This document shows positions 1-11,447 of a DNA stretch of 64,000 nt, in pieces. Below the pieces are notes generated by a model. The model had not been told where the DNA came from, did not search any database, and saw only the letters and a program-made list of their open reading frames with translations. Position 1 is the stretch's first letter. Each line of letters begins with the position of its first letter. The translations under genes were made by a program, and so were the position numbers. Where the stretch lies: positions 43,821,095-43,885,094 of the forward strand of contig NC_087071.1 in assembly GCF_963678635.1 (NCBI RefSeq), given 5' to 3'. The DNA is from Symsagittifera roscoffensis. Taxonomy: Eukaryota; Xenacoelomorpha; Acoela; Convolutidae.

Positions 1-21
1 AGAAGGACACGCCTGGATGAA

Positions 22-355
22 TCGTGTCTTCCAAGTTCGATTGGACGAGTTAGAGGTTGAGCTATTCGACACTGGAGGGTTGAGGACTGATGAGGCGACG
101 AACGTGCCAGCTATTTCAATTTTTGTGCCACCTAATCTGGAGACACGCTTGGGATCAGTCCCAGCCATGCCACAAGTAGTGGAAGACAGTCTGCACTCTT
201 TGTGGCATGCCTGAGGCTTGTCCCAAGCGTGTCTCTAGATTAGGTGGCACAAAAGTTGAAATGTCCGGCACGTTCGTCGCCTCCTCAGTCCTCAGCGCTC
301 CATTGTCGAATAGCTCAACCTCTAACTCGTCCAATCGAACTTGGAAGACGGTCTT
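22..355. repeat. Large near-perfect inverted repeat
   Basis: Bases about 22-180 and about 207-355 are reverse complements of each other with roughly ten mismatches, leaving a loop of only about 25 bases. Read outward from either end, both arms give almost the same peptide, beginning VFQVRLDELEVELF, but the differences between the arms are as often amino-acid-changing as silent, so coding selection is not supported. The left end (GAAGGACACGC) recurs at 3954-3964. It could be a foldback element or an inverted duplication of a gene fragment. Confidence 0.85.
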
Positions 356-419
356 GATGAGAAAGTGCTGCAAAAAGTAAAGTGCTGCCTTCACAAAAAC
401 TTCACATCAACCAAAATTG

Positions 420-1190
420 TTTTTTAATGAAAACAAAATTGGATTATAATCGAAAATAATGGATTGTTTGCAAACGTGAGATTTACTTTGGCTAGGAAAA
501 ATTTATTCTGTTTCCAACTGATTACTACACATTTTATTCTTATTATCTATAAATTTTCATTTTTCCAAGTATTGCTTCTTTTCGTTTCCACCCTCTTCAA
601 TCCAATCATTGCCCCCCGCCATGTTTAAGGAAGGGGCAATGTCATTTTCTTTTTCAGTCTATCGCCCCCTCCAAAATTACTGAACGTGGGGGGTGGGGCG
701 AAAGCAAGGCAAGTGGCGGTAATCTGGGGGAAGGAGATAAAAGGCGTGAGGTAATTGTCGTAAAATGAGAGGGGGTTGAACGTGGGGGGATGCGTATCAG
801 AAAGGGGGGATGGGTTTATTAATGGGTTCCGCTTGGGTGGGTGGTATGGGATGAGTAAGGGCGGGGGTAAGGGGGGTTATGAGTTGGGGTGTGGGTTGGG
901 AGGAGTTCTTAAAGTAGGGTGAGATGTTGACCAATGGGATGGGGGGAGGGGTTTCTACGGACATGAATTTGTTCGTTCGGGTTGTTGTTTTATATAATGC
1001 TTGAGTAAGTGTTTCAAAAAAAAGTTGAGTAAATTTCAAATACCAAAGTATTCAATTTGATGAGATTTCATGAACAATAATGATTTTAATGAAAACAAAA
1101 CGTGTTATGATTGGTTTTAATGGATTATAAGGCCTTTTTAAAACTTGAAAATAATCGATTGAAACATCGATTTCTTTCAATAATCGGTTC
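420..1190. repeat. G-rich tract flanked by TAATCGATT-type repeats
   Basis: The stretch 655-960 has many runs of 4-7 G on the plus strand in an otherwise AT-rich region. On both sides (422-480 and 1080-1190) lie sequences rich in ATAATCGA/TAATGGATTATAA-like words. The same pairing of a G-rich block with TAATCG words occurs on the two sides of the gypsy relic (22740-23070 and 25690-26050), so this may be an uninterrupted copy of that host repeat. No gene is visible. Confidence 0.5.
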
Positions 1191-3560
1191 CTTTGTTTTT
1201 CATCAATTTTGATATTGGAACAAGAATGCACGCTTAAAATTAACAGAATGTTTTGAGTTCTTGTTGTTAAACGGTATCCGGTGAATTTCGCCTAACTAGT
1301 AAAGTTATCAAAAAACAAATTTTATGAAAAATTAATTTCTAGCCGTTTTTTTTCGTCCATTGAAAATCCAAAGTTCTCCGTAAATGACCTTACAAAAAGA
1401 GATATCGACTTTACTTTTGGGAAGCTTTGCTAACAAAACTCAGATGGTTTAGTATGTCATAAAACTTACTGATATTAAACTAGCATTCATTTTACTGTGA
1501 TTCTGTACTGTTAATAGCTTTAAAAAAATTTACTTATTTACAAACACGCATCTAGTTAGTGTGATGGTTGGTAAGTTTACATGTATGTTCTTTTGATAAA
1601 ACATCAACAAGGGCGACATATTTGAAGGAAAAATTGATTGAAAATCTTATTTACCACAGTTTTAATTATGGTTTGGTGCATCAAGCTTGTGTCTAACATC
1701 TAAAACCCAACGAAAGGGGTTACTTTTTCATTTTTTATTAACAGTTTTTTCTTTTATGGTGATTTTTTTTATATTAAAAGTGAAAAAATTACGAAAGCTC
1801 AGTCTAAAGCAGGTCTCGTTTTACAATTTCCTTTTACCACAAAGTTGTCTGAAAAAAAATCAAAAAAATATTGCTAAAATTGTTTTTGGGAAAAAATCAT
1901 AATAATTGTCTTGAGCTAAAGTTTTATATAGTAGTTTTAGAAGATTTTCTGACAAGAGTGGCGCCTTTTGACCAGCGCTATTTTCTGCTTTTGTTTCCTG
2001 GCAACTATTTTTATAAGACTATACAAAAAACACTCTAGAGGCAGAAAAAGCAAATGTACTACAAAGAAAACTTCTCAAAAACTAAAAACTGACCAGGGTT
2101 TCCCTTTTTTTTCAGTATTTTTCCTTAGGCTTTTCTTGATATTGCACTGCTCTTTTTTGGCCTTGGGAGGAACATTGAAGAAAATAATCGCAATATTTTC
2201 TGCTACTTGAGCAGGATCCGGCTACTCTTGTTTCAATCTGCAATTTGCCGAAATGGCCTCAAATTGTTTTACATGTACATATTTTCCAAAAAAAAGGTTC
2301 AATTTTATTTTTTTGAGCGCAAATTATGCAAAAAAAAGTATTTAGATCAGTCTGTCTGTTTTGCAAAGCGATCTACCCATTAACGGAACTTCTGCTCTTA
2401 GCGCACATAACCTCCAATTGTTCTATAAATAAAATGATAATTTGCATGAATTTTTTTCCCTGGAACGATGGTCCGAGATTGTTGATATCTAAATTTTAAA
2501 ACCAGTATCTAGGGAGAAGATTGCGAGCCCGAATTTTTGTTTCGAAAGATTCTCTTTTTATTATTTCTTTCGAATAATTTTGACCAATTGCGTGGCTTTT
2601 GAGTTTTCAAATATATGAAAGAAGGTTTCAGAGAAAATTTTTATGATACAAATTTTCTAATATGACATACTAAGTCAACTCAACATACATTAACCCTTAA
2701 TTTGATATTATCATCCGTCTAAAACAATAATCAAATAAATTTGTTGCAATAATTAGGTTGCTTAAGTTGCTTATCGTTTTTGATTTCAATTGACTGAAAA
2801 TTTTTTCTTTGAAACAAATTCAGATCCTTCGTTTGGTGAACTTGTTAAATGGCTTAAAGCTTTTTATTTTATTCGTCGGAACTTTTTTTATTTTGGATCT
2901 GAAATTGATTTTTTCAGATCTGAATTGAGCAAAAAAAACTCATTTATCTTAGTGCGAAAACATCATAAAAACTAAACAAAATTTTCAAAAATCATTGAGT
3001 ACGGTCAACTGAACTTTTTTAGAACTATAGAAGGAAATTCCCAACCCAAGTTTCATCAAAACCGTATTATTAAAATACAATCTTAAGATTATTCAGATGT
3101 GCCTGCACAAAGTTAAGTTGGACCAGAACAAACCAGAACACATTGAGGACTTCTTTTGAACTTTACAGCAATTCGAAAAAAAACTTTTGTAAAATCGAAC
3201 CATATAAGATGAGAGAGATTAATTATGCGCAAGTTGTCTTCAAAAAATCACTTCATTAAACTTTTGATTTTGTCTAAGTTAAGAACGCTTTTTTTGAACG
3301 CAACACTTTTTTGTCTCAAGTAAATCTAGACAAGTTAAAAAACTTCAAATGATCCAATTTGATTCACTTTTTCAAAAATATCTTATTCATGAGAAGATCA
3401 TAGTTTTTTTTTTGAATGATTGCTTCAACTGTAGAAAAAAAGAAATGTTTATGCTTGATGTGTTTTTTTTTATTCAGTCAATGTTTGGCGATCGAAAAAA
3501 TAGTTTTCAACGAAAAATTTTTTTTCGCCATTGTTGATTTTCACTTTTTGAAATCAATTT
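1191..3560. other. No recognisable gene
   Basis: AT-rich sequence with only short, low-complexity reading frames rich in Phe and Lys. The one recognisable item is a copy of the small hairpin repeat at about 2185-2235, also seen near 7830, 16790 and 20710. Confidence 0.6.
2185..2235 (+). repeat. Small hairpin repeat H, divergent copy
   Basis: The words TTTTCTGCTACTTGAGCAGGATCCGGCTACTCTTGTTT align with the better copy at 7828-7878. The stem is weaker here. Confidence 0.45.
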
Positions 3561-3667
3561 TACAAAAAATATTGTACCTCCGATCATTTCTTGCAAAATT
3601 GAAAAATGACTTCTTTAAAAGCAAATTTATAAAAAATATATTGTACCTCCGATCATTTTTTGCAGAG
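3560..3667 (+). repeat. Short direct repeat, two units
   Basis: The words ATATTGTACCTCCGATCATT occur twice, starting near 3569 and 3637, each followed by TTGCA and an A-rich stretch. The unit is about 66 bp. Confidence 0.8.
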
Positions 3668-6480
3668 TTAAAAAATTGCCAAAAAATGTTCCAAATTGAA
3701 TTAAGGCTAACTTATCGTCGTATTAATTTTGTGCGACTGTTTTTTTGATACTTGATTTTTTGAAAAGGAAACGTGGTGTCGTGGTATCTCTCCAATAAGC
3801 TGAAGTCGTAGTCGTATGTGTCTATGATGATTGGAGAGCTTGCTCAGATGGCAGAAGTATAGAACAAGTCGATGATACTTTTTTTTCTTAACTGGCCTAA
3901 GACGCCAGTGGCTCTTGGAGACTTGAAGTTTCAGGTATGAGTGTGTCAAGGAAGGACACGCTTAGGAGTAGATTCAGCTGAGGACGGGGAAAATTGTTTG
4001 GGTCTATTTTTGAAAATCGCCTCTTTTTCTTGAAAACAAATAATTTTTTGAAATTATTTTACAGTTGAAAAAATTATTCCTTACATCTTCTTTAGCATAA
4101 AAACAAACCGTCAATCTATAGTAAAAACTTGGCATCTAAACTTTTCCACGTTATTCCACAAAGATTTGGTACTTAAAACTTTCCACGAAACAGTTTTTTC
4201 TTAGGATTTAAAACTCTGAAAAAGTTATTCATCATTGTAGATGCATAACTACTCTCGCTAAGCACAACCTACAAAAGAAAGTATGTAAAAAGCGTTCGTT
4301 TATTTCATAAATCAAAATTTCCAATCCTCAAAAAGTCTAGTTTGATTTTCAAAAAACAGCGAACAATTTTCATTAAAATAATTCAAGCAACAAGTTATGT
4401 TAAAAGCATGCGAAGCGTTATTCCAGGTTTTCTTCGATGAATTTTGAAATACTAGATTTGGCGGCTGATTTCCACTTGAGTTTTTTTGTTCTTTCTAAGC
4501 GTATCAAACGTAGATGGAACGAGCCATGTAAAACGTGCAATTCAAACTTTTGTACGAGTTGCAGTTTGAAAAGTTATAATTTTCGAATATATATCTCGAT
4601 ATATCATTAACACATACTCAAGCTGCTTTGTTACTACTATTTCTCTTTTTTTATTTTTTTTTGTTTTCACTGGAATCTGTTTCTTAAAAGTTTTGTATAA
4701 AACATGCACCGCTTTGCTATAAAAGCACGTCACTACCAAATTAGTATGGTTTTTGTATGTGCGTCTGGACTACCGCATTCACAATTTGTAAAGAAATTTA
4801 ATGAAAAAAAAATGTACGTAGTTCATTGGTTTCGAAGACTCTTGAAGTGTTTTCAGAGAAAGCAAAGCTTCTCAAAAATTAGCTCCACCTCTATATACTT
4901 TTATTTGCATTCAAAAATTTTGGGCTTCCTTTAACAAACATATGAGGTTGACTCTGCGGCTCCTGAAGATTTTGACATTTTTCGGTCATTTATTTTTATA
5001 GAGCACTCAATCTGGTGTCCATAGAACTAATGGTTTCAACCACCGCTTTCGTTGGTTGACAACGAGCCGTATTTTTTCTAAATACGGATTCCATGAAAAT
5101 AAGCAAGGCTTAAATTTGAATCAATGCGTACTGAAAATACACTGATGTATTTCATGTTTGCATTGATACAAGTTACGCCTTGCGTAGTTCCACGATACCC
5201 GAATTTGGAAAAACTAACTTATCTATTTGCAGAATTCTCATCTTGTGTTGAGATATTTAAAAAGAATCAATTTCCACAATTTTAACCTAGTTCTCACTAA
5301 CTTTTGTAGCATATCAGTTATTTCGCGAACTTCTAATTGATCAACAAAAAGTAACTTTTTTTTGGAAGCCAAAAACATACAAAACTGCTCGTATCAAGGT
5401 GAAGCTCTAAATGTTTTGACAACGTTCTAATCTCTATGTAGTAGTGCTTGCTTTAGAAAAAATTGACGAAACATTCAAAAAATAATAATAAAAAAAATTT
5501 CAGATAATTTTTGCGACATTCATTGTCCCACACGCAATTTAAAGTACAAAGTAATACATTAAACTAATTAAATAGATCAAATTGATCAAATAGCATACCA
5601 CAATTCAAAGACGGTTTAAATACGCGATAATAGCACAAAATATATCGCGAGTTAAATTTCTCAAATTGGCGAAATTGACCATCTTTAAATTCCCATAACT
5701 TTACGAAAAATAATCACAGGTGAATTATTTAATCAAAATTGAGTTCCAGAAGACAATACCCTTTAGTTAGTTTTGAAAACTTTCGTCAAAAAAGGCTAGT
5801 TAAAAAGTGGAAATTTGTCTGGAGAAAAAATCATCCCGAGCACAAATAATCCGTCACTTTTTTCGATAGTCTGAACAATTAAAAAAAATCAAATGGGACA
5901 TATATGTGAAACTATGAAACTAACTAAACCATAAATCACGAGTTAGTGCAAGAAGAAAGCCAGATTTTGCTACTTATGTTTTCATATTAACAACATATGG
6001 GCTACAATGCTTGTGTTTGCGTTGCTCGTATGGATTTTTTTTGGCTATTGAAAACACAATTGAATGAGTTCTAGGGTAATCCTTGAATTTGTTAATTATC
6101 AAATCTAGCTTAGCCATTAAGGTCTTTTATAAAAAAAGTTTCATACACATTGCGAATTAATGGCGTAATTTCTGGACTCTGATAACAATTTGTGAGATCT
6201 AAATACAAGATGTGCTGTGCGGTAATTGCTACATAAGCTGATTTATGATTTCAATGAATTAATCTAGGCGCAACATGAAAATTTTTTTAAAAAATCATCA
6301 AAAAATCTATAGACACAAGCAACTTTGCATGTAAAAAGACAACCCGTCTCTGTGAAAAACCTTCCATGGCTAATCACATAATTTTCCGAAATTTTTCCCA
6401 TAAAAATTGAGTGCAATTTAATAAGAAACAAAAGAAAAATCGAGTCAATGCCAATTTCACGCTTTCAAAATGGTTGTAGT
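3668..6480. other. No recognisable gene
   Basis: AT-rich intergenic sequence. Open frames here are short and show no family motif. At 3941-3964 the word GTGTGTC faces GGACACGC as a small hairpin that shares its right half with base 1-11 of the window. Confidence 0.55.
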
Positions 6481-6486
6481 GTACAG

Positions 6487-7100
6487 TTTATCACGAGGCC
6501 AAACTGCACATCAGATAGGCGCACAACTTGGTGTATGTGTGTTCCTTGATTCCAGAGACAAGTCTTTAGATTCGTTCTAAAATGTAAGTGGAATTCACTT
6601 ACAAAACTTCCGTTGGTTCCACGTACAAATATCTCTAACAGGAAGTTTGTCTGCACATTAGTTTTGTTGCGGTTTCTGCAATGAGCGATATTTTTAGTTG
6701 TTCTTGATTCCACAAATGAAGGCGAACTCAGCAAATTTAGGTGAATTTTACAATTTTTTGCTGATTCCGCTCCCTATTGCGGAATCCGCCTACAATTTGC
6801 GGGCTCCACTTACAGTTGCGGATTCCAAGACAGCTTAATTTTACTTAGCACATATTTTTTTTGTGGATTCCACAAACTGTTCCGGATTCCACAAATTTAG
6901 TTGCGAGTTCCACAAATTTTGTTGCTGATTCCGCAAGTTGCCTGTATTTGGAGCAATTTTGAGCAAAACAGTGTTTTAGCTATTTTTCTGTGGAATCCAA
7001 AACAGCAAAGAAGATCAATGAAGAAAAACAATTCTGTTTTTGACCTGTTGCGGAATCCTCTAAAAACACACAAAATGCACAGTTTGGCCTCGTAATGTTA
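6487..7100. mobile_element. MITE-like element with ~20 bp terminal inverted repeats
   Basis: The left end (ACGAGGCCAAACTGCACA, 6493-6510) is repeated inverted at the right end (TGCACAGTTTGGCCTCGTAATG, 7075-7096). Inside, 6700-7060 is made of many degenerate copies of a 12-20 bp word like TTGCGGATTCCACAAA. Related end sequences occur at 21595-21660 and 43144-43225. There is no transposase frame, so this is probably a non-autonomous DNA transposon. The parent family is not identifiable. Confidence 0.65.
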
Positions 7101-10100
7101 ATCGCAATAAACAATCATAATTGAAACGTTCTGCAGCTTATTGTTCTTGAAAATTTGAAATAAAACAATTTATAAATCGAACTTGCAACTTTAAAGAAGG
7201 TAATTCTATTAATCTGAACAATTTCAACAAAACAGCTATTCAAATCAATAGATTTGACTAGTGAATGAGTTAATCAACTCTTCAACTGAAGCGGTCTTGA
7301 GTTTCACCGATCTCGAAATCTCTTTGACTAAAGCGAATGCATAATCAGCGGCTTATTGTTTTAGAAACATGTATTTCTACCTAACAATTTTGCAAGCTCA
7401 AATCAATTATATATATTAGCACTCCTATAATTAGATATAATTAGTTGCATCAAAACCGCTTAAAACTTGCCAGTGATTCATTTGATAGTTTCTTTTTTTC
7501 GGAAAAAAATGATCTAATAAATTGAGATTATAAACGTTTCTGCCACTTGGTCTGTCTGTTTGGTAGGTTGTCTACCTATTGCTATTAATTTTATATAGCC
7601 GTAATTGAAAATAAGGATCAGACATCTTGGTTTTGATAAGTTTGCAGTTACTCTGGCTTCTGATTACCTGACGAACCTTTTAAAAAATCCATTGATTGAA
7701 TGTTTGACTGTATTATTAATATTACTATGACTGTTGAATATGCCTAATTTGTATTTTTACGTAATATCACACCACGCAGAAAAACTACACAAATAAGAAA
7801 AATCATTTTTGTTGTATTTTTTAACAACAATGGTCGGAGTATTCTGTGCTACTTGCACAGTAACTAGCTACCCTTGTTTTACATTTGGACTTTTTTACTT
7901 CAACCAAACTGGTCAAAATTTTTCCTAATTTTTTTTCTAGATTAAATTTGGAAGCAATGTAAATTTCCGAGTTCAGGTAAATTTGAAAGCAATTTATCGA
8001 AAGCAAGACCGATAATCGCCCTTTCCCCTTTCACTCCTGGCATACTCTCAAACCGAATCCAGTTACATATTAATTTAATAAAGTGGAGAAAAAAAACAGC
8101 CACTCTTTTTCATAAATATTTATTTGCTAGTAAATGAAACAAAAACGTATAGCAAATTGAGAAACAAGAAAAAATGTGTTCTTGTTATTTTAATCCCGTA
8201 TATTATGTTTTTTTAATTCTTTCTCTCCCTGTTTTTCTGTACATTTTTTCACTACCTGTAAATCTCAATCTCGCCGAATCTATATAACCAATCTATTGTA
8301 CAGTTTCAATATACCGACATAAACAATTTCTATTACGTCAGTGGCTTTTAATTTTATATATATTTACCTGTCCGCGTTAAACTAAAGGCTACCATTTTTC
8401 TGATTGAAAATGAACACTTGAGCTCAAACTCATTTGTTTTTTTATTTTATCTTTTGTAAAGATATGCGCCATAATTACCAAACATAGCTACACACTATTT
8501 TTATGTTGATACAAACAAAAATCAACAAACAAAAATAGTATTGGTGAACTTTAGATACTAGACAAAAATCCACGTTTTTTTGTTCAGTTTTTCCATTTGC
8601 ATTCTAAATTGAAATTTTCTCTTTTCTCTTTGATTTCCGACTATTACCTCTCCACGTAACAGACAAATTGGAGTCCCATTTAAGGGTACGTCACGGGCCA
8701 AATATTACCCGAAAGATTGAAAAGGAAACAAGGAAAAAGTGGAAATTGAACGTGAGTAGATAAGGGAAATGAAATATACATTCTGCCCCTGATTATCAAG
8801 CCATCTTTTTTCCTATCTAGAGCACATATCTATGATTCTAGTCTGTTCACAGAGCCACCGTATCAGTAAACCAAAAATTAGTCATAAAAGGTCACAACTA
8901 AAATAGGCCATCTTAACATCAAGTAATTTTTGATGTACATTTTCTCGTTTTGTGCTGAGAATTAATGAAAAATCTCAATATTAACGCTAAGATCTGAAAA
9001 ATTGCATTAAAAAGTGCAAATTAATTTGGCCTAATGACATGGTAACACATTTGATTTTCGGCTAGCAGCACGCTTAGTTTGTATCTATTCACGCTATCTT
9101 ATCACATGTGCATGTAGTACCAATTTAAACATTGCTTTTTGGTGCTCCTGTTGTAAAACCCGTTTCCTCTTTTAGACCAATTTCCCCAAAAAACTCAACT
9201 TCGTTGTGTATTTTCCCTTGGATTTATAATTTGATTTATTTCCTCGCTAATTTGCTATAAACAGCTTTACGTTTTCATTACTGAGTGTGGGTGTTTTTTG
9301 GCCTCATGCAGTTTTAGCCTGAATCGATCAAAAGTAAGCAAAATTACATCCAACTTTGTTTTTTTTGGCTTTTTTCCACATCCCAACCTACAAAATTTAG
9401 CGTGTAAAATTTTTCTCACTATGGCCGATTGTTCTAAAAATGGAAAAAAGAGGCGATTTTTTCATTCTTTTCTTCATATTTCATACCCACAAGCTGACAT
9501 TTAGTTCAGTTCATTGCATGGCTCAAACCATCTGGCAATGTTAAACTTATTTTTTTTAAATTACACGATATTTAAGCAGATTTTTCAAAAAAAATGTAAC
9601 TAAGAGTTCCGTATACTTTGCAAAAAATTTCTTTTTGGAAAACGATGGGAACAATTAAAGACTGCCCGTACTGACAAACTTGAGATTGATTTCGATTTAG
9701 ATAAACTTTTATACATATTTCATACTGTATAGTATTTGATTTACGGTAGCCCATTTAGAAGCGTAATTTGTTTTAGAATGGTTTTAAACGAAGTCTTACA
9801 TTTAAAAGAAAAAATTTTTTTCTCTAAAAATTTGTATTCCATCAATTTGTTTAGATTTTTTTTTATGCTAGTGAAATCAACCAAATCTCAACCAAAATTG
9901 ATTTAATTTTTCGTTACGTTTCAAACAAAACTCTTCTTTCTCATAAAACTAGTTCTTTTAAATTAATCATTTTTATTGTATCGAAACTTGATCAAAAATT
10001 TGTATTCAAGAAAAACCTCCACATCAGGACTACCAAGAGCAAGGGTCACTTGAGGAGGATATTTTATTACAAATACACGAATTAAATAGAATCCTTTTTA

Positions 10101-10780
10101 AGTTTTGCAAATCTAAATGTTTCTGCGTTAATGAAAAGTAAAATTAAGCAATTTTTATGAAAATGTTTTTTTTTGTAAATCAACGTTCTAGGTGCGACTT
10201 TCTTAGACAGATGGCATATTAAAAAAAAACTCAAATTAAACATTTCAATTATGGTGCATGAAATTTACATATTAGCTAACTTCATAGTTTTTTTTTCAGG
10301 CCAAAAGTTAGGAGAATACGCTTTTTGAAATCTGCAGAAAATGATTACACAGAAGTGGATGAAATTTGATATAAAATGAAACAAATCAATTTTTTTTGTC
10401 ACTAAAATCAGAACTGAAAAAAAAACAAGTTTAGCTCGATTTACATTCGATTGAAATCGAACTGAAAAGCTTCATTTTTGCATCAAAACGGAATCATATC
10501 TTTTCGTATCACCGTAACAAAAAATTAAATTTGTTCAGAGTTTGAGCCAAATTGGTTATAAAAAATTAAAATGAAGGAAATCGAGGCAAATTTTAACCGC
10601 TTTTCAGGGTTTCTGTTCTACTATTCTGTATACAAAAAAAATTAAATTTCGAGAAAGAGGACAGATAAGTGATTTTTTTTGTTCATTCTTTTTGAAAAAC
10701 TCACCACATGCAATTCAAGTACGTGATAAAACTTGGGTCAACTAACATATTAATTAGGAAATAGGGGGCCATCAATTTAT
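7101..10780. other. No recognisable gene
   Basis: AT-rich, with poly-T runs and no conserved reading frame. It contains hairpin repeat H at 7828-7878. The word CCCCTGATTATCAAGCC at 8785-8801 is nearly repeated at 54037-54053. Confidence 0.55.
7828..7878 (+). repeat. Small hairpin repeat H, best copy
   Basis: ATGGTCGGAGTATTCTGTGC is followed by a stem CTGTGC-tact-tGCACAG and then TAACTAGCTACCCTTGTTT. The hairpin plus conserved 3' tail suggests the end of a mobile element. A hairpin just before a CTAG word resembles Helitron 3' ends, but the match is too short to claim. Confidence 0.55.
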
Positions 10781-10783
10781 ATT

Positions 10784-11025
10784 TGAAAAACGTCAGGCTC
10801 TTTTACCTTTCCCCACCACCCGCAAAATTTTACAAGTGAAAAACTTGTTCATACTTGTTCATATTATTCGATTGTAATGAAAATTGGCATACGGAATAAT
10901 AAGGCCATGGCAAACATATTTGGTCTTCACAATTAACCTCGTAAAACCACTCGTTACACCTTAAAAGTGATGCTAGTGTGAGGTGGGGGAAAAGGAAAAA
11001 GAGCAAAACGTCAGAGCCCTGTAAT
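10784..11025. mobile_element. Short MITE-like element with imperfect inverted ends
   Basis: GCTCTTTTACCTTTCCCCACC at 10797-10817 faces its inverted form GGTGGGGGAAAAGGAAAAAG at 10982-11001, with CGTCAG beside both. Total length is about 240 bp with no coding capacity. Confidence 0.6.
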
Positions 11026-11447
11026 TTCTCCACCTCGACTACGTGTTGAAGGAATGATTGGGAATTTTGGACCCATCAGTTATCGCAAATCGAAAACACT
11101 GACAATTTCTAAAAGCCAACAAATTTGCCCAAAACGGCCTCAAGTTTGTGATTAATTATTAATCAGTGAAAAGTAATCAGATTTAGGGCATTTTCAGAAG
11201 CTTTTCGAAAACAAGTAATCAATCGAATTTAAGTAAACCATCATTTAAAATTAAAATTTACCCATTTCCTTTATGGGCGTCATGCAAACCAGGAAAGACA
11301 AAAACCAGCTACCATATAAACTATTCAAAAATGCTGTCAAGTTATATAATAGTTATGCAACATTTTGGAAACTTAACGAAAATCGAATAAATTTGTGCCT
11401 ATTTGAATTAACTCTCTCTAGTATGAAAAAGTGAAAGGTTTTTTATT

